64,000 nucleotides of DNA from positions 87,554,319 through 87,618,318 of the forward strand of contig OX235264.1 in the NCBI GenBank assembly GCA_944472135.2, read 5' to 3'. Below the pieces are notes generated by a model. It had not been told where the DNA came from. It searched no databases and was given only the letters and a program-made list of their open reading frames with translations. Numbering within the stretch: the first letter of the stretch is position 1; every line of letters starts with the position of its first letter. A program made the translations under genes and the position numbers. The stretch comes from Trichobilharzia regenti. Lineage: Eukaryota; Platyhelminthes; Trematoda; Strigeidida; Schistosomatidae. Positions 11,596-23,282 of the stretch are shown in pieces.

Positions 11596-12495
11596 ACTGC
11601 AGAGTGACAGAGTTTCATGAACTTGAAGCTGTTTTTCAGAATAACAACCCCACTGCAAGAGAAGCCATATATTTAGCCAAATCTATTCGTAATGTCTCAG
11701 TATCTTCAACTCCTAATAGAATTAGGAGGGCTCCCACTGGTTGATGACGTTACGGTCGCATGTGGTCATACATGGAACATAATTGCAGAAAATTCTACAA
11801 ATGTGAAAGTAAGGGGGACATTTGCAACCCCAGGCTTCACGGTACGCATTCAGATCTGTCGAGTAATAGATCGTTGTCTATTCCCTGGAAGAAGACTGAG
11901 ATGGTTTTCACTGTTTCTAATGTGCAACTCCTGAATAATGGTGTCCGTATGGGGTTCATTCCAAAGAAATTGAAAGTATTTTGTCTTATTACGAATTATC
12001 ATGGTCCGGACCATTCGAGTGTTAGCTGTTTCAATAAGATGTCCCTTCGATTCACTTTGTCCACAGGTATGTACGACTTCTAAAACATCTGTTGATGTAT
12101 GTAGAAATAACCTGATCAGTGTTCTGTGAGGTTGTAGGAAATATGCAGGACCAGTCAGCCATCAGTATAAAGAAGAATTACAGTCAGAGTTATTGTGAAG
12201 ACAACAGACATTTCGACGACCCGATAAGGAGCTATGAGTTGTCCCCTAATCGGAATCACTTAAAAGTGGGTTTGGGATGTTAGTTCAAGGAGAGGGATTT
12301 TACTGGTTAGTTATTCGTATGTGACCTGTAAACCAGTCATTTGAGTGTGAGATAGATTACAAATCATGTGATTGGCTTTATTATTGGTGCACGGTATCCA
12401 ATGGGAAATTATTTCTAATACGATGAACTAGTAATTTATTGGTCAGGTAGAATAAGTAAACCATTCGTTTTAATTTCCCGTTACGTCACCTTTCG
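11596..12495 (+). pseudogene. Ty3/gypsy gag remnant, copy 2 of a ~0.9 kb repeat
   Basis: Nearly the same as 3025-3935. The frame FHELEAVFQNNN, IRNVSVSS, NRIRRAPTG is followed by the same double stop, then HNCRKFYKC and PWKKTEMVFTVSNVQLLN. It sits downstream of the Gag N-terminal fragment and so looks like the continuation of that element. The two copies diverge beyond about 12495. No protease, RT, RNase H or integrase motif follows. Confidence 0.62.
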
Positions 12496-12499
12496 TAGA

Positions 12500-14555
12500 G
12501 GATATTAATCCCTTCTATGACAGACAGTCTTTTGTGTATGTCTCATTGTTGGAATAGTATTTGTAGGAGCAATCATACTCTGCTGTGCGGTGAAACGGAA
12601 GTATTAATCGCCTCGAAACGCCGTATTTTTATCCGTGCTATAATACAAATACCAAATTATGACTTTGTGATATCGCCTCCCACATTTAGTCATGCTACTT
12701 TCATTGATAAATGATAAGTTTGAACAAAGCAATCCTGTTGATTCAAATTCGTATATATCCCATTTTCATAAACGTGTGTTCAGGTTGTTCGGGTAAGTGT
12801 ATCATTTTAACACGTCATAAGATAAGCAGTACTATGTTTCTACCTGTCACAAGCATGTACCAAAGCGATTTCAAAAACTGGGCTAAGCAGAATCTCTTTA
12901 ATTAATCCGAAGTGGTGGTGCTCAGTGACATGTGCTCACAACGTAAACCTCATTCATCTTCTTTACCAAAATGTTTGAATGACTTTGCATATAAGCTTTT
13001 AATTATCACATAAAATTTGTGGTCATGTGGTGTGCACTGATGATAGGAACTTCTGAGTAGTAAATTGTGCACCATCTGCAAGAATTTTGAATGGAGGACA
13101 GGCAGATTAAGTTGTAAACAAGCAAAATTAAGAAGGCTGTAAATCAATACAGAAAGTATGAAATGAAGATAAGGGAATGAGAACAGAAATATTTCGTGTA
13201 AATTGGAGTTTCAATTTATGGTTGTTGCATTTTGCCACCAGTGTAGGTGATTGGCTACTAAACAGTTTTGCCGCTAGAGAGATCTATGTTCTACTTTACA
13301 GTTTCATAAATGAATACTTTCCATATTTTAAGTGTCTTTCATACTTTTTGTTAATTTACGCCATAATACATAATAAATATTGAAAGTACCTAGCCATCTG
13401 TTTAAGCCTAATTTATTGTAGCACTTGTGCAAACTAGCATAACAGATTGCAGATATATATATACCCCAGATCAGAATAAAATACGGTCGTTTCCGTAGTC
13501 TCATCTCGCATTTTGGCAGTCGAGTGTCTACACTAATTGCCGACATCTTCATTATCATCCATTCCTAACCACATCTAAATTCAAACCGTTAAATGCTGCT
13601 GCTTTGACTCAGATCACGTTTGAGACAGCTCTTGCAGCCTTTGCTACAGTTCGATGGCTAGAAACTGTATGCTACTCCTTCAAAGTGTTCTGTTCAATGT
13701 CCTAGTAATCTTTCCTGAGGATATATTAAGATCTCATATGTATCAGGACTACTTCAACAAACAATAAGCACACCATTTATACAAATTTCCTATACTTTGA
13801 GTAAACAATATGAATTACAGCAGTTTAGAAGCCTGAATTATCAAAATTCTATTTTATTTATTCTTTATTTGTGGTTCACTTTCTGAAATGATTCATTTTT
13901 TCGGAAGAAAACTTTATCTCCGGTAGCACGTAAATGATGAATCAGAATGTCAAATTTATTTGCAAAAATCTTGACTTTAAAACTACTAACAGTAAGGATT
14001 CAGTAATATGGTTGAAGTTAAAATCGCAGTCAAGGCAGGATTTGGACCAGCGGCCTTCGTATTAATAGTCCGAGACTATATCAGCTGGTCTATAAAGTTG
14101 AGTGATCAATGAGGTTATTATTTGATTGCAATCTCCCGCACGAGTAATGTCCAACAGTCATATGAATAAATAATATCCTACCCTACATTTTTCACTGCAA
14201 CAGCTATATTCAATCCATTTCCAATCACCACCTATTATATCAGTAACAGTCTACCAACTCTTGGATAGTTTCAACATTAATAATTATTTGATTTTAAAAG
14301 ATGAATTGTATTTATAACTATCAGACTGCTGGAGAAGTGGTAGGCAGTATTGAGACACACTGTGAAATACACTAAATTCAGATGGGTAAATCGCGAAATA
14401 TAGAATAATTAATGCGATTTTACCACAAGATTTTTCAACTCTTATCATTAATTAGCTGTAATAATCCAACTGTGCATTGAAAAATCACACGTAGAACTTA
14501 TTCGCATTACGTGTTTATCGACACATACAATCTAATCAGTAACTAAAGTATTACT
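12500..14555. other. Anonymous AT-rich sequence
   Basis: Several 60-76 codon open frames occur, but I find no domain, no duplicate copy and no consistent splice pattern. No feature is supported. Confidence 0.4.
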
Positions 14556-14557
14556 AC

Positions 14558-14782
14558 CTATAAACTGCATAAAGGCATAAACGGATTGCGTTTACTGTTC
14601 ATGTAATAATAGTAACAATCGACCAGTGTTAATTTGAGTCTTTCAACATCTTTCGTTGATGAGGGGATTAGGCCTTCCGTTTGGGTATAGGGATTTTTGA
14701 ACTGAATCTGTGCGTCCATTTTATTATTTTTTACATGACCATCACAAAATTTAGGGCCAAGCGATAGAACCTGTAGATCCAC
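14558..14782 (-). pseudogene. PLE N-terminal ORF, part downstream of the RTE insertion
   Basis: The minus frame reads QVLSLGPKFCDG, then NPYTQTEGLIPSS and VERLKLTLVDC, typical of the PLE segment that follows the conserved LS motif. It continues in frame from the upstream part at 15601-16035 once the RTE insertion and one TSD copy are discounted. The frame ends near 14558 before the RT palm, so the element is truncated here. Confidence 0.75.
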
Positions 14783-14792
14783 TTCACTAAGT
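14783..14792 (-). repeat. Target-site duplication of the RTE insertion, 3' side
   Basis: Plus-strand ttcactaagt, identical to 15591-15600. It lies just beyond the RTE tail of ATT repeats. Confidence 0.85.
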
Positions 14793-15590
14793 GTTATTAT
14801 TATTATTGTATCTTTTAATTCCTAGAGGAACATAGGACTTCAGCTGCGCACCTCCATTGCCTTCTGTTTTTTCCAACTTTTTCACCCCGCTCCAAGTCTG
14901 CCCACATGCTTTCATCTCCTCTTCACATGGCCTCCTCCAAGTCACCCTTGCATTGACGACCAAATCGCCGCTTCCCTTTCGGGTTCCACTCGAGGGCTTT
15001 TCTAGTGATGTCACTTGATGGTTTCCTCAGACTATGGCCAGCCAATCCATCTCCATTTCTTCCTGCCTATTCGTTTCACAATCTGTTCCTGTTGTGTTGA
15101 TTCGCTCCCAGAGATCCCTGTTGCTGATCTTTTCTGACGGCCCGTCTGATCTTGAGTATTGAGCGAAGACAACTGTTGATGAAGGTCTGAAGTTTGTTTG
15201 AGATGCTCTTTATGACACGCCAAGTATCTGATTCATATAGTGAGTAGCACTGACTTCAGATTCGATTTGAAAATCCAGATCTTATTTTTCATGCTGAGTC
15301 AGTCTTGTTGAGCTCCACACAGACTTAATTGTAATGAAAGCTTGTTTTGCCTTCCCGATCCTCTCTGCTATGATGTCCTCGTCAGTTCCGCCTGTAGTTG
15401 AAATGATGCTTCCCAGGTAGGTAGGTAAACGAGGTTGTTTCTTTCAGGTTCCTTCCATTCATGCTGTCTGGTTGTTGTCTGTTGTTGTTGTTGCTGTTCG
15501 TGATGTTGGCCAGGAATATTCATCACCTCTGTTGTATCTATGTTCACTTGAAGTCCTATCTTTGATGCTTCTTCTGCCAGCTTGTTGCTT
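14793..15590 (-). mobile_element. 5'-truncated RTE LINE inserted into a PLE
   Basis: The minus strand carries the last ~0.8 kb of an RTE element: NKLAEEASKIGLQVNIDTTE, LNTQDQTGRQKR, IGRKKWRWIGWP and a C-terminal region with NARVTWRRPCEEEMKACGQT. The 3' end has the family signature ttcctctaggaattaaaag and an (ATT)n tail. Frameshifts break the ORF. The 10-bp TSD on both sides and the clean interruption of the PLE frame show it inserted after the PLE. Confidence 0.9.
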
Positions 15591-15600
15591 TTCACTAAGT
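15591..15600 (-). repeat. Target-site duplication of the RTE insertion, 5' side
   Basis: Plus-strand ttcactaagt, identical to 14783-14792. On the minus strand it encodes the Leu-Ser-Glu of the interrupted PLE frame. Confidence 0.85.
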
Positions 15601-16035
15601 ACTGCATTTGAAAAATTAAACACAAAACGGTTTGGGTTCGGAGGAAACCTTGTTTCGTGTGCCTTGTTCTTTAAGCTCTGAAAAAGCTTTATGCGTTTCT
15701 TTTCTTTCCTATTACTGACAATTACATCCACCTAATCTAAAAATAGTTTCTTCAGGTTTCCTGGTAATTCATCGACAGCATAGAACCTTTCACGATTGAA
15801 TTGAGTCAGTTTGGTTACGTGCATGGCGTTTGAGTGTCTTATCATTAGGCCGGACTCTGTTACGGCGTAGAGATTTCCAATAAGATTTAGGGTACTGGTT
15901 TGTTTCAATACACTTGTGGATAAAGTCAACAATAGTCTTTGGTTCGCTGAGCCTTGCTCTATAATTCAAATACTCGTTGAGTACATTTAAGGCAAAATGA
16001 TGCTCTGAAGATTTCAATATAGCAAAAATATTCAT
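15601..16035 (-). pseudogene. PLE N-terminal ORF, part upstream of the RTE insertion
   Basis: Minus-strand frames encode a PLE N-terminal region: FIHKCIETNQYPKSYWKSL matches the position of FLHECLRHSILPNSV in the intact PLE at 48.2 kb, and RFVFNFSNAVLSE matches DCVVNLSKQPLSK. There are frameshifts between 15730 and 15790. The region binds nucleic acid in related elements; its exact role is not established. Confidence 0.68.
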
Positions 16036-16104
16036 TCAGGCATCTATAAAACACAAAATAGTCGAGCAATGAATATTCTTTTCGATAAATTCCTCTGATT
16101 TTTG

Positions 16105-16656
16105 CTAAATCCCTTCAAATCGCCTTGTCTTCTCGTGCACTTGTTTGCCAAAAAGTGAAGATAAGATTTCACTGATGGCAGCTTCATTGTGTATTTACCA
16201 GTTTACTTACTCCTGGGGATTTAAGTAAATAGGTTGGACCAGTAGGATATTGTTTTAACACTCTCATGAACACCTACAGGCATGGGTGCCGAAAGATGGA
16301 TGTGGATCAGTCAACACCCCAATTCTGGAACACACTTTTAAAATTTCTGGTCATGCAGCATAAACAGAGATTTCATAGAATCATACATAAACTAAGATGA
16401 AGCCGGCCAAATAGCTTCCATTTACATCTTCTTCATACGGCCGAAGCTCTCGCCATTCATAAGGAAAAACCTGAACTTTGTGTTTGGAAAGGCTGCAATT
16501 AGCTTCTTTTATTGTCATAGCCTCAGCATCAATTTCATTTCCTTGATTTGATGCATAATGAGCTCTGTGTAATTTTTTCGTGACTCACTTAAAATTATCT
16601 GTGTTCTTGTTTCCTATCAACTATCTCGAAATAAATATTTATCGCTTACTTATCTG
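16105..16656 (+). mobile_element. PLE 3' segment, copy 1 of a near-identical ~545 bp repeat
   Basis: Nearly identical to 26945-27490. Decayed plus frames read LQTALSSRALVCQKVK, CIYQFTYSWGFK, then IGWTS and EALAIHKEKPELCVWK, which is the GIY-YIG domain of a PLE. Both copies have a stop right after WGFK and the same later frame breaks, so they were already dead when copied. The copy ends at tatctg, where a different PLE starts. Confidence 0.75.
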
Positions 16657-16659
16657 TAG

Positions 16660-17334
16660 AATCTGTTCAACAGAGCCAAACGTCTAGTTACTGAGGATGA
16701 AGATATTAGCAAGGAGCTAAAACTGGTTCAGTCCACTTTTGATTCAAATAATTATCCTAAAGCCTTCATAAAAAGATATTTAAAATGTGAATATAAGGAT
16801 GAATCAAAACCTGCTGCTAAGAATTGGGTTAGTACAGCGGTGGTTCCTTACCGCAAAGAAACATCCGATGAAATAAAGCGAATCCTTAACGACCATAACA
16901 TAAGAGTGTATTTTCATGCATCTGACACATTACGCTCATTACTGGTGAAGGTTAAGGATAAAATAGAACAAGAAAACCAGCAGAATTGCGTATACCAGAT
17001 GAATTATGGGAATTGTAACGCCGTTTATGTAGGAGAAACTTCCAGACAGGTAAATATAGGAGTGAAAGGGCATAAACAATGTCTAAAAGTGGTTCCAAAG
17101 ACCTTTGCAGACTTGGAGAAGCTAGAAAACAACTCAGCGATTGCACTGCATTCGATAGAAACGGGACACAAAATCGACTTTGATAAGACTAAGGTTTTAC
17201 AGAAAGGTTTTGGTTCATATAAAGAAAGACTGACTGCAGAAGCCCTACATATATGGGTGAATCCCAACAGTTTGAACAGACGTGAAGGTGTGATGTTAGC
17301 TGGTGTATGGCAAATTCTGACTAATAAATAAAAT
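16660..17334 (+). pseudogene. PLE-B GIY-YIG endonuclease ORF, 5'-truncated
   Basis: A 224-codon open frame without an initiating ATG begins LFNRAKRLVTEDEDISKELK, continues NNYPKAFIKRYLK and VPYRKETSDEIKRIL, and enters a GIY-YIG nuclease with CVYQMNYGNC, AVYVGETSRQ, IALHSIETGHKIDF and ERLTAEALHIW. It ends ILTNK before a stop at 17332-17334. One cysteine of the usual CxxC pair is Tyr. The RT is absent and the frame starts directly at a junction with the preceding PLE repeat. The frame is intact, so this insertion may be fairly recent. It belongs to a different PLE lineage from the 5 and 46 kb elements. Confidence 0.85.
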
Positions 17335-17460
17335 TCGATATGTATCAACAACTAGTCACACTTGGTCAAATTCCCGATTGTCTACGTCTTCTTATGGAGA
17401 GAATAACAAATTTATAAAAATTATATTATATTTGTAAAAAAATCTCAATTATTTTGCAAC
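17335..17460 (+). repeat. PLE-B 3' untranslated end, first copy
   Basis: The segment just after the PLE-B stop (gatatgtatcaacaactagt and following) is repeated in diverged form at 17870-17945. Confidence 0.6.
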
Positions 17461-17799
17461 TAATTTTTACAAATATAATTTTTTTACAAATGTCTACTTC
17501 TCACTCGGCGCCCAAATATTATAGAACCATTCTGTCAAATCTTGACTACAGTTTATTTGATTTATTTTGTAATCGAATTAAATTAACAAAGAAACTAAGT
17601 AATTGGCACAATCATCGTGTTTCCACTCTCCGTTGTCTGCAACAGAATGCGTATCCTAAATTCGTAGCTGTCCAGTCACCTGACAGCTTCAGTAGGTCGG
17701 ATAAACCAGCTCAATTTTCAGAAAGAAGACAAAGTAATACTCTAATCCTAAACACCATAATTTTGAAAATACGTCTAATCATAAAATTCTAGATACTAA

Positions 17800-17945
17800 C
17801 AGTTTGAACCGACATGGAGGTGTAATGTTAGATGACGCATAGGAAATCCTGATTAATAAATAAGAATGGATATGTATCACTAACTAATTATACGTGGTCA
17901 AAGTTTCCCGACTGTCTATATCTACTTATGGAGACGTTAAGACAT
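17800..17945 (+). repeat. PLE-B 3' end, second tandem copy
   Basis: Contains aacagtttgaaccgacatgg, then a diverged LNRREG..ILTNK coding tail and gatatgtatcactaactaat. It corresponds to 17265-17400 and suggests a tandem or partial second PLE-B 3' end. Confidence 0.65.
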
Positions 17946-18440
17946 TATTTTATAACTGTTTAGCCGCACACACACACACATACACACTGTGTTTAAAGTG
18001 TTTAACAAAGGTAGATCAATATTTGTAAGTCTGAGGTCGAATTTTGATCACAACTCGTACAATTTTTTTATTATACTTGTTAAAATTTGTTTTATGAATC
18101 ATGAGTGGACAAAATTTTAAAAACAAAAGATGTTCCTTTTATATATAAACCTGTTATGTTAATTTCGATTAATTTCCCTGAAGAAGTTCGGACCAGATTT
18201 CCGAACGAAACGCTGGAATTACCCATTTCAATATCACTGAGAATTTACAAATATAATTTTTTATTAATCCGGTCAAATCTTGATCACAGCTCACATGAGC
18301 ATAACAAATGTTTTATGACTGTTCACCCACACCAACACATACACACACACCATTGTATACTGCATATACACATATATTTTAACAAAAGTAGACTAATTTT
18401 GAAAGTCAGAGGTCAAATTTTGATCACAGTTCATACAACT
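17946..18440 (+). repeat. Two-unit imperfect tandem repeat with CA tracts
   Basis: Units at about 17946-18078 and 18302-18440 share, in order, ttataactgttt/ttatgactgttc, a CA-rich tract, tttaacaaaagtaga, gtcagaggtc and ttttgatcacag. CA microsatellites lie at 17968-17990 and 18330-18350. It is probably the terminal-repeat region of the adjacent PLE family. Confidence 0.6.
18177..18218 (+). ncRNA. Hammerhead-ribozyme-like module of PLE type
   Basis: ctgaaga is followed by a strong stem II (gttcgga pairing with tccgaac around ccagatt) and then gaaacgctgg. The order core-1, stem II, GAAA matches a hammerhead. The usual ctgatga is ctgaaga and the cleavage-site GTC is replaced by GCT, so activity is doubtful. 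Hammerheads are known in the terminal repeats of Penelope-like elements. Confidence 0.5.
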
Positions 18441-18564
18441 TTTTTTAAATAGAATTTGAGATTTTCCCATCGATTGATCGGACCGAAGTGCTCGGTCTCA
18501 GGTTGACATATCGGCTTCTTGTGAAGATGCTTCGACGATGTGTGGGCATTTAGTTAGTATTTAA

Positions 18565-18605
18565 TTGGTGGATGGTGACTAGCAGTGGAATCCACTGGAT
18601 TCATA
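18565..18605 (-). repeat. Hammerhead-SINE fragment
   Basis: ggtggatggtgactagcagt, then ggaatccactgga, matches the same stretch of the SINE at 23787-23816. Only this end survives. Confidence 0.55.
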
Positions 18606-18609
18606 GGGT

Positions 18610-20095
18610 ATTATTAGTGAAATTGTGACAGAGAGGTTTAAGAATTTCTCATGAAGATGATAAAGTTTAGTAAAGCTACTCTGCTTCTTCATAATCAGAC
18701 CAGTTTCGCGTTAGACATATAAAGAAAAATTACCTGATTTCGCCTCCCTCAAGGGTATATGCCAGTTTGACTTTTCCTGTGGAGACATTTACATAAGAAG
18801 CTGTTGTAACTTCGTTGCGAATTTGCGATAACTGAACTGAACTACTTTGTCATATCCGCGTCTGTTAATTACTATAACGGTAATGAACTTGACTAGTACT
18901 CTATAGGTCTGTTTATCCGTTATACCTTCCGATTCGCTGAGCCATGTAAATATCAAAAGACAAAGGCTGGCCTGTGATTGTTAGATATTGTATTGTATTA
19001 TACTATATAGTTTGAGAAACAACCCATGATATTTATACATTTTCTTAGCCATAATCAAGTCGGCTCACAACCCTTGGAGAATGTATTGTTCTTATTGTCT
19101 GGAAATGTCTATTCCCATTGGTTGGCATTCCGACAAAGACCGAGGTGAGACAAAAGACGATGAATTGATCTGACAGTAGGCGTGAGAAATGATACATTCA
19201 TATAGTGACTCCGTCACAAGATAAATCACATGATTCGTGAGAGGGGATGATATACTACTTTATGCTGGGTCCTATCGGAAGCACAAATTTGAATATTTTT
19301 AATCTTATTCCTGAACATTGTCCTAAATAGACATACAAATGACCCGCCATGTCGGTGCTTAGTATATGAGTAGTAACTTGTCTAAATTCACCAAGTACCA
19401 GGTAATTCATGTGACAGAATTCGTAGTATTTTTCTGGAAATAGCCAGAGTTTAGAGTACAAAAGAAGGACGTTCTAACACGATTGCTAACTTTATCTACT
19501 GTGGTATCTATAAATTCAGGAAAAGCAGATTGTATATTTTAAATTGCTAACTTTCGTCATGCATGTATACTTTCCCAATAAGATTCATCTGATCCGTTCA
19601 TTTCCGAATCTTAGCACTGGTCTGAACAAACTTCTTTTATTTTCTTAGTTTATCTTTGGTTATTCACATACAAATTGACACGGAAATAATCTTCGACTCT
19701 ATTTTCCGTTGCTGCTTTTTGATGTTATAATTCCTTCATACAAGGTTTATGATCAAACCAAATGAAATTCAATTTGAACACCAGTCGGAAGCATCCACTA
19801 ATACTAGCTGCTTTTCATGATCATCTACTTTTATATGTGATGCTCAAGTTACTGCCGTATTTATTCATATGGTTTCTTAAACATGTTTCGAACTGTAATC
19901 TAGTAACAGTTTACACACATATACCCATTGCGTTTCTGATCTTAATGGCTGGATATTATTTAAAACAACATTAGTGTAGTCAATGTCACTTATTGCTTAT
20001 CTAACAACCTGAAGAAGAAGCTGTCAAAGATAATGTTCTTTCTTTCTACTTTGTAATTACTGCAATAATACCCTTGGTTCACTAACACTTCTTTG
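18610..20095. other. Anonymous AT-rich sequence
   Basis: No gene, RNA or element recognised. Confidence 0.45.
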
Positions 20096-20288
20096 GTAAG
20101 CTCGTAGACCATTCAACCAATGGGACCCGGCTCAATATCTGAGGAATTCTAGCTTTTACCAGTTCGTGATTTTAGTGTGACCACCAGCCAATGTCATCGG
20201 TGAGCATTTGTCCTTATTCCCGATAGGATGGAGTGATCACGACTTCTCAGTAGAACTCAAAGAAACTCTCTCCTGTAGTCACTCACTA
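20096..20288 (-). mobile_element. Hammerhead-SINE head fragment
   Basis: The plus strand has agctcgtagaccattcaacc and ttcgtgattttagtgtgacc, the reverse of the tRNA-like head and 5' flank found in the copies at 32.8-33.1 kb and 50.8-51.1 kb. It is paired head to head with the next entry. Confidence 0.55.
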
Positions 20289-20515
20289 TCGAGCATCAAG
20301 TTAATTCTCAAGAGTTGGTTTCAGGGGATTTGATTTGTTACCGAATTATATTAGTTACAGTACTACTGAAAACCAGTAAGTACGCACTGAAGATGAATCC
20401 GAGATTAGGACGAAACAGCTGTCAAGTACTCCCTGGTTTTCAATGTTTCTCCAACTGGTATCATTCAGTGGTCAAACCTGAAAAACAAATCAAATCTCTA
20501 CAAACCGACTGTTGA
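20289..20515 (+). mobile_element. Hammerhead-SINE body
   Basis: The plus strand has ctgaagatgaatccgagatt followed by aggacgaaacagctgtcaag, which is core-1, stem II (ATCC..GGA-type), GAAA and a palindromic stem III (acagctgt). It ends with ccctggttttcaatg and aaatctctacaaacc, as in other copies. Insertions in core-1 probably abolish cleavage. Confidence 0.65.
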
Positions 20516-21221
20516 AAGTGTTGCTTATAACTAATTATTATTCAGAAACTTATCACTGTTAACATGGTAAATTATGCATCTAATTGAGAGGTCACTGTTC
20601 CTTCACTCAACCTGTCATCGTTTATACATAAGTAGGCTGCAAGTCTAAAAGGATTTTTCAAACAGTTACTTCACTCGACATATTGTGACAAGACGTAGAA
20701 GAATACAGAATTTGTCGGGGTCTTTTGATGTATTTGCACAACGCATTTAAAAAGAAAAAACACTGACCACGAACGTACCTTACATAGGAATTTATCCAAC
20801 AAAAAGGCTTTAACGGGTAAAATAATAAACAAAAGTCAAAAAAGGAGGTCATAGTGTCAGTCAGAATAAATATGCAGATGATTAGACTGATGAAACGTCT
20901 GCATATTAATGCATCAGCCTCTGCTTATTGATATTAAAACCCACAAAGTTATAGATCATAATTGAAAATGAAAAATAACCAGTCACTTTCGGTGTTTTAA
21001 CGGTTTACACGTCAATGTTGAGAACTAGTCGATAAGTAACTTGTTATCATGTGTTCATTTTCAAGGACTTGATTGATTTCAATTTAGATGGGGGGAGTGA
21101 CGTTAGTAACTCATTGATTAGCCTTCTTTATCTTTCGAAAGCTGAATGTACTGTTGCTTCTATTTACTACTGAAATTAAAACATGAGTAGAGACACTGTC
21201 GAAAATGTTAATACTGCATAG

Positions 21222-21310
21222 ATATAAGAATAAAACTTGTGCACTGTGGTAGAGTGTAATTCCATTATGGGTAAATTTTGTTTTGATAAAGTCTCACAGT
21301 GTTATACAGT
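21222..21310 (+). repeat. PLE 3'-terminal module fragment
   Basis: agatataagaataaaacttg, gcactgtggtagagtg and ttttgataaagtctcacagt match 7575-7665 and the minus strand of 42070-42165. Confidence 0.6.
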
Positions 21311-22325
21311 ATAACTGTTGTTAATACTGAAGCTAATTCCTCCACTCAGTTAAGTTTTCCTAAGCTTTTATCAACATTCTGTCTAAAATATGAACAATAT
21401 ACTGATAATAATATTAATAACAATAAACAGATCCATGCTACAATACCATTTCTTATCACAGACATTATATTAGCAGGAATGTGAACCAAGAGTTAAAATA
21501 GTGAAGCTTCAGATGTTGCTGTTGTTGTTTGTAAATTGGCTGAAAGCGTGAATAATTAGTAATTCTTAGTTACCTGCTACTTTGAATTTTCAATCACTTA
21601 GCTTTTACCTCAGAATTACATTTAATTTGAAGTATCAAACATGCACAAAGAAAGGATAATCAATATGAAATGTTTCTTTTTGTACTAATGAAGTCATTTA
21701 GGTTGCGAAGAAGCTAATATCTTGGATCATAGCTGAGTTTTGTCTAGGCGAGTGAAAGCTAACGTAAAAAAATCTCGGGACTAATGTTATTGACTTTCTA
21801 AAGCAACTGACTGATTTCGGATGTCGTTAAGACACCTAGTAAACACGTTAATTTCTTTAAAACTCTCCAGAAACCTTTGTCTATATGTTATAATTCATGC
21901 CTATTATGTTTGCTGAAAAAGAGGCTCTTCAATCCGCCTAGGAAGACGTACACCACTCAGTTCACAGATAGTGGAGTTCTTAATTCGAAATGCTTGAACT
22001 CACCCGGAACGGTATGGACTATGAGGTGCATACATTATGTTAGAGCTGATGACACTGTTCAGCTGACCTAATTAAAGTATTTGGAGAGGGATCCAGACCT
22101 GGAACCCATCACTTATAAGTTCAGAGTCTTAGCGTGTGAGTCACATTTCCAGTGTAGTTATCAAAAATTAACCATTCTTTAAGCTTCTCAATCCAAAAAG
22201 AGTACTTTCGTTTAACTTTAAGCACCACTAACTACCAGTCAGCGAATTACCTTGAACGTAACAATTACATGAAGGAGGCAGTTTTAGGTATTAAATACAT
22301 ATATCTATGAAAGAAATGCATAAAA
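21311..22325. other. Mostly anonymous; weak tRNA-like remnant near 22085-22150
   Basis: The segment near 22097 (ccagacctggaaccc) resembles an inverted tRNA B-box region of a decayed SINE. Nothing else is recognised. Confidence 0.35.
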
Positions 22326-22329
22326 GCTG

Positions 22330-23160
22330 TATAAATAATAGTAGTAATAATAATAATAATTTTTGCTTTATTCCAAAAACAGTACTAATGATACAGCAAG
22401 GAATTTTCAGCATTCAGTACAATATTGCATCTAATTTACTCAAAAGCGACAAAAAAAATTAAAAATACACATTACATAATAGTAACAAAACGATTGTTAT
22501 AGCAGCTACATTGCAAAATACTGTATGCCATACGGAGAAAAATATGCATAAAGTACAAAATTGTAGTAATAATAGTAAAAGCAACTAAAATAAAATAGAA
22601 GAGTAATAATTAAACGATAGAAATTGACACCATAAAATACAGAAAGATGAACGATGAAAGGGTCGATTCACTGTGCTAATTACATAGTAACTTGTAAGTT
22701 TCACGTCTAACAGAGTCTTCGTCACATAAAGTACGAGCTAAATAAGGTATTGTAGAATTTCTATGCTTAGTGGTACGAGCATATAACTTTTTATATTGAC
22801 TTCTCGTCCTACCTGATGAGATACAAGGGGACAGGTGTGAGTAGAGGGGGTGCAGAGGGTCTGACATTATAGCCTTTGCCCATTTCGTACAGGAATTTAT
22901 ATGCCTCTCGACTATAGTATTAGCGAGCTCATGCAGTGGCAGACCACAAGCTCTACTCACAGCATTTAATACTCTTCGTAATATGATATAATCTTTTTTT
23001 AAGAAGCCCAGGAAAGATTAATGAAGAGCAATAGAGTACAATAGGTAAAATACAGGAGTTTAAAAATTTCAAAACTAAAGGTTGGTTGATACCTGATTGT
23101 CTTAACTTTTTAATGTAGAATGTAAAGCTATTACATAAGGTATCTTTCTCTAACATGTGA
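22330..23160 (-). pseudogene. CR1-like LINE: reverse transcriptase C-terminus and 3' end
   Basis: Minus-strand frames at 22953-23156 (FYIKKLRQSGINQPLVLKFL, SCILPIVLYCSSLIFPG) and 22676-22960 (SRACGLPLHELANTIVERHI, PLHPLYSHLSPCISSGRTRS) form the typical end of a non-LTR reverse transcriptase, where a retired-looking thumb region is followed by a ...HPLY..L...SGR.. block. One frameshift at an A-run near 22995 joins the two. It is followed by an AATAAA signal and an (ATT)n tail at about 22337-22362. The 5' end is truncated. I call it CR1/jockey-group; exact clade is uncertain. Confidence 0.75.
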
Positions 23161-23282
23161 CAGAAACATCTCCCAGTTTAGCATAGGAGTATCAATGGAA
23201 ACGTTACACGAAATCCTACGCATATTTTCATCTGAATGACTATAAACGACATCCTTTTGAGATCCATTAATGGCTATAATCG

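Noticed and set aside
12795..12806. Plus-strand 9-nt exon before gtaagtgt
   Set aside because: Single plus-strand hit without neighbouring exons.
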